Source: Herbaspirillum frisingense GSF30 (GTDB lineage Bacteria > Pseudomonadota > Gammaproteobacteria > Burkholderiales > Burkholderiaceae_D). Taken from it: DNA of 64,000 bases. Shown here piece by piece: positions 23,750 through 33,097 of the stretch. A program made the position numbers and the translations under genes. The stretch lies in assembly GCF_000300975.2 (NCBI RefSeq), contig NZ_AEEC02000005.1:62001-126000 (forward strand), read 5' to 3'. Position 1 is the stretch's first letter; each line of letters begins with the position of its first letter. A model generated the notes under the pieces. That model saw only the letters and a list, made by a program, of their open reading frames with translations, was not told where the DNA came from and did not search any database.

Positions 23750-26502
23750 ATGCTGCGCGGCGCGCCGGTACCGGGTTCGCCGCCCTCCGAATGGCCCGGC
23801 GCGGCCAGCGTCACGCCCATCCGCAATTCCTCCAGCGGCATGGGCTTGCCGAACAGATAGCCCTGGAAACCGGCACACCCCAGGCGACGCAAGGCCGCCC
23901 ACTGCTCGCTGGTCTCCACCCCTTCCGCGACCACCTCCAGCCCCAGGCCTTGCGCCAGGTTGACGATGGTCTGCACGATGGACCAGGCATGCGGCGTCTG
24001 CAGCATGTCCTGCACGAAGGATCGATCGATCTTCAACTGGTCCAGCGGCAATTTCTTGAGATAGCTCAGTGACGAATAGCCCGTACCGAAATCATCCAGC
24101 GAGAAGCCAAGGCCGGTCTCCTTGAGCATGGCCATGCGCGTGATGAGCGTATCGACGTCGGTGAGCAGCATGCTTTCGGTCAGCTCCAGCTTGAGCCGGC
24201 GCGGATTGGCACCGGTGCGCTCCAGGATGTCCAGCACACATTGCGCGAAGTCAGGCTGGCGGAACTGGCGCGCGCTGACATTGACCGCGATGGTCAGGTG
24301 CGCCGTCTTCGCATCGCCAGCCCAGGCGGCCAGCTGCTCGCAGGCGGTGGTCAGTGCCCATTGTCCGAACTCCACGATCAGGCCGGCCTTTTCCGCCTGG
24401 CCGATGAAGGCCGCCGGATACACCATCCCGCGTTGCGGATGCTGCCAGCGCATCAGCGCCTCTACACCGGCGAGGCTGCCGTCGGCACGCACGATGGGCT
24501 GGTAATGCAGGCGCAGTTCGCGCCGTACCAGGGCGTGACGCAGATCGTTTTCCAGCATCGCCATCTGGTCCAGCACTTCCTGCATGGAGGGACAGAAGAA
24601 GCGATAGGTATTGCGCCCGGCGGCCTTGGCCTCGTACATCGCCATGTCGGCCTGGCGCAGCAGGTCATTGACGGTATGCCGGCCGGCTCCGAACAGCACC
24701 ACCCCCAGGCTGGGCGTACTGCGCACCTCACTGCCCTGCAGTTCGTAACCGGCATTGAGCGCGGTGAGGATCTTGCGGCAGACGCATTCGGCATTGTTCT
24801 CCGCTTCCTCGATCTGGCTGCCCAGGTTTTCCAGCAGGATGACGAATTCATCCCCACCCAGCCGGGCCACGGTATCGATTTCGCGCGTGACCTGCTGCAG
24901 GCGCATGGCCACCAGTTCCAGCAGGCGATCACCGGTATCGTGACCCATGGTGTCGTTGAGGCCCTTGAAGTTGTCCAGGTCGACGAAGATCACCGCGCCA
25001 TACTGCCCGGCGCGGGCATAGCGCGCTACCGCCTGCGACAGGCGATCCAGCAGCAGGCGCCGGTTGGGCAGATCGGTCAGGCCATCGTAATAGGCCAGGC
25101 GCGCAATCTCCTCCTCGGCCGCCTTGCGTGCGCTGATGTCCATGCGCGTGCCCACCATGCGCAGCGGACGGCCGTGCGTATCGCGCTCGACCAACTTGCC
25201 GCGGCACTGAATCCAGACCCAGTGACCTTCCTTGTGGCGCATCTGGTATTCGGCCTCGAAGCAATGGCGACTATCGGCCAGATGCAGGCGCAAGGCGTGA
25301 TCCAGGGCCGCCATGTGTTCCGTGTTGACCAGCGTGCGCCATTCGCCGGGGGCGTCGAACTGGCGCTCGGGCGGATAACCGAGCATGGCACTGGCCCGCC
25401 CGTCGACGCTGCGCGTATCGGCCTGGATATGCCAGTCCCACAGGCCCAGATTGGCGCCGGACAAGGCCAGTTCCATGCGTTCGTTCATTTCCGCATGCTG
25501 CAGCTCGCGCTGGTGGGTGAGCACCTGCACCGCACGCCGCCGTCCCTGCAGCAACGCCAGCACCAGCGCCGCCGCCAGGGCGAACAGCAGCCACATGAGC
25601 AGGAATGAATGTGCCGGCTCATGCCAGCCGGCATTGATATGGTCGACGCTACGCGAGAGGCTGATGACCAGGGTCTTGTCCAGCCCCAGCTCGCGGCTGG
25701 TGATGGTCCGCTGCACCATCATGCGCGCCTGGCCCTGGGCGTCCTTGCCGGTCTGTACGCTGGTGATCTCGCCACTGCGCAGATGCTGGCGCAGGAAATC
25801 GTCCGGTCCCGCGCGGCCCTGCCCGGCCTGACGCATCTGCGCCGCATTGGCCGGCACGAACAGCAGGCGCCGCCCGTCTTCGCCGGTGATGGCAATGCTC
25901 ATGTCGTCCGCGTAGAGCGCCGAACGCATCACGGCATCGAAGTATTCCGGATTGAGGATGGCGCTGACCGCGCCCTCGACGCGGCCATCGGCCGTGGTGA
26001 TGGGCAGCGACAGCTTGATGTTGAACACGCCCGGCGTATTTTCGAAGGGCTGCGAGACATACATCACCTGCCCCGACGACATGCGCGGGATCTGCGAGAG
26101 GAAATCGCGGTCGTCCAGACGGCGATCGGCGATGTCGTCGGCCGAGCGCACGATATGGCCGCTGCCATTGAGCACCACGATGGCGCGCACACCCGGCATG
26201 GCGCGCTTGAGCGATTGCAGCAGCAGGCTCTGGCAATCCGCATGACAGCTGGCACCGTCGGCCTGGGCATTGCGGGCACTCTCCAGCGCATTGCGCACGC
26301 CCTGGAACTGATGGGCCAGATTTTCTTCGATGATGCGGGCCTGGGTCTGCATGCGGGTGGTCTCGTCGGCATGGATCAGACGTCGCTCGGACCACACGAA
26401 GTTGGCGATCAGCAAGGCCGAAAAACCCAGTGCGGCCGCATAGGCACACCATTCGATCATGGTGCGACTGTAGCCATCGCCTCCCTGCCTGTTGGTTCTC
26501 AT
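23713..26502 (-). CDS. Cache - PAS - GGDEF - EAL membrane protein
   Basis: A 929-residue inner-membrane c-di-GMP enzyme. A first helix (about 15-35) and a second (about 300-322, S-F-L-L-M-W-L-L-F-A-L) bracket a periplasmic double-Cache sensor with D-R-D-F-L-S-Q and S-Q-P-F-E-N-T. Then come a PAS domain with PAC tail (about 345-470), GGDEF (A-R-L-G-G-D-E-F intact) and EAL (V-E-A-L-M-R-W, D-D-F-G-T-G-Y-S-S, A-E-G-V-E-T intact). Both activities are possible. AAGGA stands about 8 bases before the ATG. The architecture matches proteins that sense small carboxylates or amino acids. It is a single-gene unit; the 289-bp gap upstream to 26792 shows no clear site. Confidence 0.92.
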   Translation of the reverse strand: MRTNRQGGDGYSRTMIEWCAYAAALGFSALLIANFVWSERRLIHADETTRMQTQARIIEENLAHQFQGVRNALESARNAQADGASCHADCQSLLLQSLKRAMPGVRAIVVLNGSGHIVRSADDIADRRLDDRDFLSQIPRMSSGQVMYVSQPFENTPGVFNIKLSLPITTADGRVEGAVSAILNPEYFDAVMRSALYADDMSIAITGEDGRRLLFVPANAAQMRQAGQGRAGPDDFLRQHLRSGEITSVQTGKDAQGQARMMVQRTITSRELGLDKTLVISLSRSVDHINAGWHEPAHSFLLMWLLFALAAALVLALLQGRRRAVQVLTHQRELQHAEMNERMELALSGANLGLWDWHIQADTRSVDGRASAMLGYPPERQFDAPGEWRTLVNTEHMAALDHALRLHLADSRHCFEAEYQMRHKEGHWVWIQCRGKLVERDTHGRPLRMVGTRMDISARKAAEEEIARLAYYDGLTDLPNRRLLLDRLSQAVARYARAGQYGAVIFVDLDNFKGLNDTMGHDTGDRLLELVAMRLQQVTREIDTVARLGGDEFVILLENLGSQIEEAENNAECVCRKILTALNAGYELQGSEVRSTPSLGVVLFGAGRHTVNDLLRQADMAMYEAKAAGRNTYRFFCPSMQEVLDQMAMLENDLRHALVRRELRLHYQPIVRADGSLAGVEALMRWQHPQRGMVYPAAFIGQAEKAGLIVEFGQWALTTACEQLAAWAGDAKTAHLTIAVNVSARQFRQPDFAQCVLDILERTGANPRRLKLELTESMLLTDVDTLITRMAMLKETGLGFSLDDFGTGYSSLSYLKKLPLDQLKIDRSFVQDMLQTPHAWSIVQTIVNLAQGLGLEVVAEGVETSEQWAALRRLGCAGFQGYLFGKPMPLEELRMGVTLAAPGHSEGGEPGTGAPRSIHLALISPVAGG

Positions 26503-26791
26503 GATGCGGTTCCTTCCTCACGCCATTGCGGGCGCCATTGGGTCGATTGGAACGCAGTCTAGGGTCGGCACCACGGGCGCGGTACATACACAGCCCGTCA
26601 GCCAGGGGGAACACAGTTCGCAGTCGCGGAAAAACCACCACAACAGCCGCAAAAGCAGTACAGATGCGGCCCTGCGCGCTACAGCACAGCACGCCATGGT
26701 GTGGCGCGCAGGCCGCAGGCTTTCTATCCTGCGTCCATCCCGGCTGTTCCAGGCCCGCGCCAGATGAAGGGAAACCGACTACGGAGGAAGA

Positions 26792-27028
26792 ATGGATATC
26801 GAAGTGATGGGGCAATACGAGATCGTGCTGGAGGCGTTTTCCAACCTGTCCAATACCGGTTGGATGCCTTTCGTCACCATCTACCGCGGCCGTTCCAGTT
26901 CGCGCCGCAGTATCTGCGTGGTCCAGCGGCAGCGTGTGGAGACCAATCTGCCGGCCCACAGCCGCGAACAGGCCATTGAAGCCGCACGGGCGTTCGCGGC
27001 GCAGCGCATTGGCAACGGCCGGCTCTAG
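26792..27028 (+). CDS. Small hypothetical protein
   Basis: A 78-residue soluble protein with no recognised family. It has an N-terminal strand-rich part (Y-E-I-V-L-E-A-F then G-W-M-P-F-V-T-I-Y-R-G) and a C-terminal helix with A-H-S-R-E-Q-A-I-E-A-A-R-A-F-A. The start is strong: GGAGGAAG is placed directly before the ATG. Its layout resembles the 73-residue protein at 56749 (Y-L-L-V-Y, then W-K-G-S-Y-A-I-L, then A-H-S-E-D-E-A), so the two may be distant paralogues. It may share a transcript ending at the terminator at 27163. Confidence 0.68.
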   Translation: MDIEVMGQYEIVLEAFSNLSNTGWMPFVTIYRGRSSSRRSICVVQRQRVETNLPAHSREQAIEAARAFAAQRIGNGRL

Positions 27029-27162
27029 GGCCTTTACGGATTCATCTATACATTCCGGGCGTTGTGCCCGATGACATGGAACCCCCGGTGTGAATACCCC
27101 GGGCCTCGAATATCTACGGTAGGAAGGCATTAGATCGAAGCAGGAAGCGAGATAGACCAGAC

Positions 27163-27188
27163 AGTCGGCCGATACTGGCCGACTTTTT
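27163..27188 (+). terminator. Rho-independent terminator
   Basis: An 8-bp stem AGTCGGCC / GGCCGACT with loop GATACT, followed by five T. It ends transcription 160 bases after the small gene at 26792 and stands 35 bases before the phospholipase D start. A smaller hairpin (CGGGC-GTTGT-GCCCG, 27056-27070) lies in between. Confidence 0.75.
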
Positions 27189-27222
27189 GGACAGTCTCTC
27201 GTTTCTTCCCCCTTCTACGATC

Positions 27223-29187
27223 ATGCCCACCACCCACCGCAAATCCCGCGTCCCCCTCAGTGAAGCCTCGCCCATCAGCTGGGGCAGTGTGCAATGGCTG
27301 CTCGAAAGCGAGCACGACAAGCACGCTCCCATCCACCGCTGTAACAAGTTGACCATGCTCTACTGCGGCGAGGAAGGGTTTCGCAGCATCCTCAACGACA
27401 TCAAGCAAGCTCGCGCTAGTGTGGAGATCATCTGCTGGGGCTTCGACCCGGCCATGGAGCTGGAGCGTGAACGGGGTCAATGGCCACGTGGCGAGAGCTG
27501 GGGCGGTCTGCTGCGCAATGTCGCCGCAGGCCGCTACAACGGCGGCAAGCCGGTGCAGGTGCGGCTGTTGTCGTGGTACGGCTTCATCGGCAGCTCGCTG
27601 GCCAAGAATATGCCAGGGTTCCGGCAGCCCAGCCCCTATGAACCCAACGTGCGCAACCTGTACCGCATGGGCAGGCAAGAAAAGTTACCCCCGTCGGCCG
27701 ACGATCCCCAGGGCATGCGCGAAGCCTTCAACGCCCAGTGGTACCGCGAAGCCGAGCAGGGCCTGATCGAGAATCTGAGTCTGCGCATTCGCGATGGCGA
27801 CGTCAGTGCGGTGCTGGGCAGCCTGTCCGAGGAGCCCGGCAAGCGCGGCCTGCTGGAGACCGTCGGCATGGCCGTGGTCGCCACGGATCACCAGAAGACC
27901 ATTCTCATCGATTACGAACACGAAGGCGGTGCACATGCGGTCGGGTATGTGATGGGCCTGAATTCGGTGACCGACTATTGGGATACCGAAGAACACCTGT
28001 TCCACGATCCACGCCGCGGCGAGTCGTGGGAAGGTGGCACCAAGGATGGCCAACCTGGCCTCAAGCCCTATCAGGACTATGCCTGCCGCATCAAGGGAGA
28101 GGCGCTGGTGGGCATCAGCAAGAACTTCACCGATGCCTGGAACCGCGCCAAGGGACGAGGTACCCCGCTCAAGCGTGAGCACGACGTGCATCGGCCGCCT
28201 CCTGGCCTGTGGGAGCCCCTGAGAGGCCAGGCCACGGTCAATGCCCAGATCGTGCGCACCCAGCCGGAAGAAGGCGACAAGACCATCAAGCGCCTGTATC
28301 GCCAGGCCAGCAGCTTTGCGCGCAGTTACCTGTATGTGGAAAACCAGTATTTCCAGTACACCGAGTGGGCGCAGGAACTCAAGGAAAACCGTAACAACTT
28401 CGTCCAGGGATGCCAGCGCGCCGGCCTGAGCCTGGACGATGTACCGGTGCTGCATGTGATGGCGGTGATTCCGGCCCCGGAACTGGCGCAGATGGTACCC
28501 CGCACCTACGACACGGTACGCGCTCTGGGCCATGGAGAGTCCATGCCCAACCAGGACAAGCTGATCGAAGACGAGCTCCAGAAGCAGCGTGACTGGGAGC
28601 GCTATGCCAGCGAGAAGCGCGCCAAGGGAGAAGTGCCGAACCCCATGCTCAAACCGGCAGAGCCCTCGACCCTGGCCCAAAGCGCTGCATCGACCGGTAC
28701 CAGCAAGGAGAACGTCAGCGAGCAACTGAAGTCATTGGGCATGCGTACGCTCATCGGCACCTTGTGGACCTACGACCATGCGTGGCGCTCACGAACGCCA
28801 CCGAAGGAGGGGGAGTCAGCCAGGCTGGGCGAGCGCTATCGTGAAATCTATATCCACAGCAAGTTGATGGTGATCGACGACTCCATGTTTACGGTGGGCA
28901 GCGCCAACCTGAATCTGCGCTCGATGGCGGTGGATGCGGAGATCAATGTGGCTTGCGATGATCCTGCGATGAGTGCTCAGATCAGGAAGCATGTGTGGGG
29001 GAGACATACCGGAGATGCCGAGAAATGTAATCCCGTCACCATCGATAGGATATCTGCAGATGAGGCATTCAATGCGTGGAAGCAGCTGATGGACGAGAAC
29101 GAGGAAGCCCGTGTAATAGGTAGCGCGCCTATTGGATTTTTATTCCCATTCAAGGATTCGCGAACTAGCAGATTTAGATTGGCATAA
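27223..29187 (+). CDS. Phospholipase D-family protein, probable type VI effector (Tle5/PldB-like)
   Basis: A 654-residue protein with the two phospholipase D catalytic motifs: H-Q-K-T-I-L-I-D (His223) and H-S-K-L-M-V-I-D-D (His545), each followed by the usual G-x-N/S stretch (M-G-L-N-S; G-S-A-N-L-N-L-R-S). Members of the PldB/Tle5b group are delivered into rival bacteria or host cells by type VI secretion and cleave membrane phospholipids. There is no signal peptide, as expected for that route. The next gene, 4 bases on, carries Sel1-like repeats, as the immunity proteins of PldB do. No VgrG, PAAR or T6SS core gene is in the window, so delivery is inferred. The ATG at 27223 was preferred to a TTG at 27187, which falls inside the terminator. 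The last ~150 bp become AT-rich. Confidence 0.85.
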   Translation: MPTTHRKSRVPLSEASPISWGSVQWLLESEHDKHAPIHRCNKLTMLYCGEEGFRSILNDIKQARASVEIICWGFDPAMELERERGQWPRGESWGGLLRNVAAGRYNGGKPVQVRLLSWYGFIGSSLAKNMPGFRQPSPYEPNVRNLYRMGRQEKLPPSADDPQGMREAFNAQWYREAEQGLIENLSLRIRDGDVSAVLGSLSEEPGKRGLLETVGMAVVATDHQKTILIDYEHEGGAHAVGYVMGLNSVTDYWDTEEHLFHDPRRGESWEGGTKDGQPGLKPYQDYACRIKGEALVGISKNFTDAWNRAKGRGTPLKREHDVHRPPPGLWEPLRGQATVNAQIVRTQPEEGDKTIKRLYRQASSFARSYLYVENQYFQYTEWAQELKENRNNFVQGCQRAGLSLDDVPVLHVMAVIPAPELAQMVPRTYDTVRALGHGESMPNQDKLIEDELQKQRDWERYASEKRAKGEVPNPMLKPAEPSTLAQSAASTGTSKENVSEQLKSLGMRTLIGTLWTYDHAWRSRTPPKEGESARLGERYREIYIHSKLMVIDDSMFTVGSANLNLRSMAVDAEINVACDDPAMSAQIRKHVWGRHTGDAEKCNPVTIDRISADEAFNAWKQLMDENEEARVIGSAPIGFLFPFKDSRTSRFRLA

Positions 29188-29191
29188 ACCT

Positions 29192-30823
29192 ATGCGCGGA
29201 TTCTCGTGTGTTTCATCGATTCTTATTTCTCTAACTATTTTCTCCTCCAATGCCATGAATAACCTTCCCCGCAACATGCCGTTGAAAGCCTTTGATCCGC
29301 ATCGCAAGGAATTTCAATGTAAGCATGAAACCGACATTGTTCCTCCGAACGATCCACAAGCTGAGATATGGTTTCAAGAAGGCCTGGCGCTCACCAATCA
29401 CCGGCTTTGGCCAGAGCAACGCAATTACAAAATGGCCATTCATTTATGGCAGCAGGCAGCGGATCGAGGTCACTGGAAAGCCATGCTTAATCTTGCCGAC
29501 GGTTACGCCCACGGCGAAGGCGTGGATCGCAATACCGAGCGCGCTATTCAGATTATCGAAGAGGCCATGAGGATGGGAATTCCCGCTGCCTTCAATGTAA
29601 TGGGGCGGTATCACATGGAAGGAATGGGTGTAAAAAGCGATCCAAGTAGAGCTTATGCCTTTCTGGAACTCGCGGCAGACATGGGTAGTGCCAGTGCTCA
29701 AGCTTTTATAGGTAAGGCGCTGCGCGCAGTCTATGATGATCCTGCACAAGGTTTCTGGGGTAATAGAAAAATCGGCATCAAAATGATGGAATGCGGATTT
29801 CAACAAGGAAACCGCGAAGCTGCCTATGCATTAGGACTAAGCTTGATAGGCAGGGACAGCGCGATGGGCCACGATATGGAGCGAGCATTGGTTGTCCTGC
29901 ATGACTCGGTCAAATTGGGTAGTGATGAGGGTGCTTCTTATCTCAGTCTGTCTTTCTCGGTGGGAAGGCCGTTAGTCGGAGGATTCAAAGACCCGACTCG
30001 TGCAGACCGCTATTCGACGTTGGCGGCGGCGCTCCGCATTGATCCCGATCTCCGCTTCCCCAACCTGGACAAGATTCTCCCACTTCCCCCCGCCAAGCTC
30101 CCCATGTGGAACGGCGACCGCAACACCCTGCTCGACGCGGCCAAGCCAATTCTTCCCCGACCCGCTGCGCCACCTCCGCCTGAACCGAACCCAGCCTGGC
30201 TGCTTACCGGCCGTGCCCATATCGAACCGGGCCGGCAACTCCCCGAGCAACCACAACGCCAGATCGTGCCGCAGTATGAAAGCACGGCCGCCCCCGAGAC
30301 CGGCTACTGGATCGCCCGCCTGATGCATCCGGTCAGCGAGCGTCATCGTGCGTGGGATGCGCAGCAGCTACCGATGCGCTATCTGAAGGGGGAGCTCTTC
30401 GATCGCAGCCGGACCGGCCTGCAAGATGAAGATGGGCGCATCCGCTTCCATTATCTGGGCGAGGCCATCGACCAATTGCCACCGGCGCCAATCAAGGACG
30501 ATCCCCGTTTGGCCCGCCGCGCAGCGCGCTATAGCGATATCCCGAAAACGGAGCGCTACTACAGAAGCCATTCACCTTGCCCGCGCGCGGGCATATGGCG
30601 TCCTTATCTACCGGATACACATCCCTTGCATGCTTCCTTCAATCGCTGGGATCGGCAGGCCTATGTGAGAAAGGGCATGCCGTTTCCTGCCGTGGTCACG
30701 GACCGCCCCGGTATCGAAGAGAAGGACATCCTCTGGCAGTGGCTGGCCAATGCCAATGAGGTACACAACGGCCTGGAGCACGTGACGTTGACGCCCGGGG
30801 AAGATGACGACGCGCTCGACTAG
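29192..30823 (+). CDS. Sel1-repeat protein, probable immunity partner of the PLD effector
   Basis: A 543-residue protein starting 4 bases after the effector stop, so translation is probably coupled. The N-terminus (C-V-S-S-I-L-I-S-L-T-I-F) looks like an export or lipoprotein-like signal, which would place it in the periplasm where the lipase acts. Residues about 75-260 hold Sel1/TPR-like repeats (A-I-H-L-W-Q-Q-A-A-D-R-G, Y-A-F-L-E-L-A-A-D-M-G). A proline-rich linker follows, and a C-terminal domain (about 380-540) has G-I-W-R-P-Y-L-P-D and N-R-W-D-R-Q-A-Y-V-R-K-G, resembling immunity domains of polymorphic toxins. Base composition shifts sharply near 30,040: AT-richer before, GC-rich after, as if two pieces were joined. 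No strong Shine-Dalgarno. Role inferred from context. Confidence 0.75.
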   Translation: MRGFSCVSSILISLTIFSSNAMNNLPRNMPLKAFDPHRKEFQCKHETDIVPPNDPQAEIWFQEGLALTNHRLWPEQRNYKMAIHLWQQAADRGHWKAMLNLADGYAHGEGVDRNTERAIQIIEEAMRMGIPAAFNVMGRYHMEGMGVKSDPSRAYAFLELAADMGSASAQAFIGKALRAVYDDPAQGFWGNRKIGIKMMECGFQQGNREAAYALGLSLIGRDSAMGHDMERALVVLHDSVKLGSDEGASYLSLSFSVGRPLVGGFKDPTRADRYSTLAAALRIDPDLRFPNLDKILPLPPAKLPMWNGDRNTLLDAAKPILPRPAAPPPPEPNPAWLLTGRAHIEPGRQLPEQPQRQIVPQYESTAAPETGYWIARLMHPVSERHRAWDAQQLPMRYLKGELFDRSRTGLQDEDGRIRFHYLGEAIDQLPPAPIKDDPRLARRAARYSDIPKTERYYRSHSPCPRAGIWRPYLPDTHPLHASFNRWDRQAYVRKGMPFPAVVTDRPGIEEKDILWQWLANANEVHNGLEHVTLTPGEDDDALD

Positions 30824-31004
30824 AACCCATTTCATGGATAGGCGTGAGATGCGTTCTCATGGACTTCGCTGATGACACCCAGTCTGACCGAAAAGAAACC
30901 GGTCGCGCCGTCACCTGAACCGACCCACGCATTTCCTCCCCCACACTTTTGCCGTAGACTCTAACGCCGCCGGTACAACGTCCCGGCTCCACCCAGGCAA
31001 GGCG

Positions 31005-31703
31005 ATGAGAATACTGCTGGTAGAAGACGACATCATGATCGGCGAGGAGGTCCGCGCGGCGCTGCGCGAGGCTTCGTATGCGGTCGACTGGGTACGTGAC
31101 GGGGCCGCTGCCCTCTCCGCACTCTCCGCCCTCTCGTCTGCCTCGTCCCTGTCGGCCACCCACCAACCGGTCTACGCGGCCGCCCTGCTCGATCTCGGAC
31201 TGCCTGGTCGCGATGGTCTCTCCGTCTTGCGCCAGTTGCGCAGTGGCTGCGACATTCCCGTGCTCATCATCACCGCCCGCGATGGCGTGCAGGATCGCAT
31301 CGATGGCCTGGATGCAGGGGCTGACGACTATGTCCTCAAGCCCTTCGCCCTGGGCGAACTGCTGGCCCGCCTGCGCGCCGTGATGCGGCGCAAATCGGGT
31401 GCCGCCACCGACCTGCTGGACAATGGCGCCGTGCAGCTGGACCTGGGCACCAAGACCGCCCGCTGGCAGAAATCGCCACCGGTGAGCCTGTCGGCCCGCG
31501 AGTTCGCCTTGCTGCAGGCGCTGATGCAACGCCCCGGCGCCATTCTCTCGCGCAGCGATCTGGAAGAACGCATCTACGGCTGGGGCGAGGAAGTGGAGAG
31601 CAATGCCGTCGAATTCCTGATCCATGCATTGCGCAAGAAACTGGACAAGGACGCCATCAAGAACATCAGGGGCATGGGATGGATGGTCGCGCGTCCGGTA
31701 TGA
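31005..31703 (+). CDS. OmpR-family response regulator (QseB/PmrA-like)
   Basis: A 232-residue regulator: receiver (about 1-125) with V-E-D-D, phosphoacceptor Asp63 in L-L-D-L-G-L-P-G, and Lys in V-L-K-P-F; C-terminal winged helix (about 135-230, L-S-A-R-E-F-A-L-L-Q-A-L and V-E-S-N-A-V-E-F-L-I-H-A-L-R-K-K). Relatives place the Asp at about 51, so there is an insertion of about 12 residues of Ser/Ala/Leu (37-51), encoded by near-repeats of CTCTCCGCA. The gene ends in an ATGA overlap with the kinase gene. Relatives respond to membrane stress, metals or quorum cues; the signal here is unknown. Confidence 0.92.
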   Translation: MRILLVEDDIMIGEEVRAALREASYAVDWVRDGAAALSALSALSSASSLSATHQPVYAAALLDLGLPGRDGLSVLRQLRSGCDIPVLIITARDGVQDRIDGLDAGADDYVLKPFALGELLARLRAVMRRKSGAATDLLDNGAVQLDLGTKTARWQKSPPVSLSAREFALLQALMQRPGAILSRSDLEERIYGWGEEVESNAVEFLIHALRKKLDKDAIKNIRGMGWMVARPV

Positions 31704-33091
31704 GCCGCTCCCTGCAGGCGCGCCTGTCGCTGGCACTGACCGCGACCATCCTGCTGGTGGCGGTGGGCGCGGGTTGCTTCGGCTTCATCAGTGCCTATCG
31801 CGATTCGATCCGCATGCAGGATGACATGTTGCGCCAGGTGGGCGCCCTGATCGCCCGCATGGGCGGCACATTGCCCGAGGCCGGTGCCGTAGGCCGCTAT
31901 CCCGGTGGCGACCACGAATCTCGCATCGCCGTGCAATGGCTAGCCTCACCGGGAGAGACGACGGCCCAGGCCGAGCACGGACAGCGCCCCTTGCCGCTGC
32001 CGGCGGACCTGCATGACGGTCTGCAGACCGTCTTCATGCATCACGAGAATTTCCGGGTCTACGTGCAAGCGCTGGAATCGGGTCGGCGCATCGCCCTGTC
32101 GCAGGAAACCGATGTCCGCGATCGCATTGCCTACCGCAATGCCTGGCGTGCGCTGATCCCGGTGCTGATCCTGGTACCAGTCCTGCTGCTGGCCCTGCAA
32201 CGCATCATCGGCAAGCTGTTCGCCCCGCTGCAGAGCCTGCGCCGGGACATCGACCAGCGCCGAGATGATCAGCTGGAACCCATCGCCACCACCGCCCTGC
32301 CCACCGAAATCCTTCCCTTCGTGGAGGCCATCAACCGCCTGCTGGCCCGGGTGCAAGGTGCCATGCGCAGCCAGCGGCGTTTCGTGGCCGATGCCGCCCA
32401 TGAGTTGCGTACCCCGCTGGCGGCCTTGTCATTGCAGGCCGAGCGGCTGCAGCAGAGCGAGATGTCCGACACCGCCCGCGAACGTTTGCAACGCCTGGGC
32501 AGCGGCATCGAACGCAGCAAGGCGCTGGTGGCGCAGATGCTGGCCCTGGCACGGGCCCAGGGTGGCGAGTCCGGTGAGTCGGCCAATGCCTCGCAATGTC
32601 GCCGTTTTGTCTTGCGCGAGGCGGTGCGACCGGTACTGGAAGACCTGTTGCCGCTGGCGCAACAGAAGGATATCGACCTGGGCGTTGATGGCAGCCTGGA
32701 GGTCGAGGTCTGCTCCAACCCGCTGGAACTGGGCTTGCTGTTGAACAACCTGATCGACAATGCGGTGCGCTATACCCCGCCCGGCGGGCGGGTCAGCATC
32801 GCCGTTGCAGGCGAAGCCGCCACCCAGGCAGATCAGGTGCGCCTGGAAATCAGCGACACCGGCCCGGGCATCGCTGCCGAGCAGCGGGAGCGGGTGTTCG
32901 AGCCCTTCTATCGCATCGACCCGGCGGGCGCGCCCGGCTCCGGGCTAGGACTTTCCATCGTGCAATCACTCGCGGCGCGACTGGATATCGGCCTGCGGCT
33001 GGAGCACGCTGATGCGTCTACAGGCCAGGGCCTGCGGGTGATCCTCGATATTCCTGCCGGCGAGGACTCTGCCTGCCGCACGATTTCTTGA
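31700..33091 (+). CDS. Sensor histidine kinase (QseC/PmrB-like)
   Basis: A 463-residue inner-membrane kinase. Helix 1 (about 10-32) and helix 2 (about 150-170, L-I-P-V-L-I-L-V-P-V-L) enclose a periplasmic sensor of about 115 residues. A HAMP-like linker follows (L-Q-S-L-R-R-D-I-D-Q-R), then A-A-H-E-L-R-T-P-L (His234), N box N-N-L-I-D-N-A-V-R-Y and G boxes D-T-G-P-G-I and G-L-G-L-S. The start ATG overlaps the regulator's stop. Cytochrome b561 follows 68 bases later, preceded by a direct repeat that the regulator could bind. Confidence 0.92.
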   Translation: MSRSLQARLSLALTATILLVAVGAGCFGFISAYRDSIRMQDDMLRQVGALIARMGGTLPEAGAVGRYPGGDHESRIAVQWLASPGETTAQAEHGQRPLPLPADLHDGLQTVFMHHENFRVYVQALESGRRIALSQETDVRDRIAYRNAWRALIPVLILVPVLLLALQRIIGKLFAPLQSLRRDIDQRRDDQLEPIATTALPTEILPFVEAINRLLARVQGAMRSQRRFVADAAHELRTPLAALSLQAERLQQSEMSDTARERLQRLGSGIERSKALVAQMLALARAQGGESGESANASQCRRFVLREAVRPVLEDLLPLAQQKDIDLGVDGSLEVEVCSNPLELGLLLNNLIDNAVRYTPPGGRVSIAVAGEAATQADQVRLEISDTGPGIAAEQRERVFEPFYRIDPAGAPGSGLGLSIVQSLAARLDIGLRLEHADASTGQGLRVILDIPAGEDSACRTIS

Positions 33092-33097
33092 GCCAGG

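Noticed and set aside
26503-26791. Short plus-strand frames in the gap before the small gene
   Set aside because: No ribosome-binding site or family likeness; they overlap one another in different frames.
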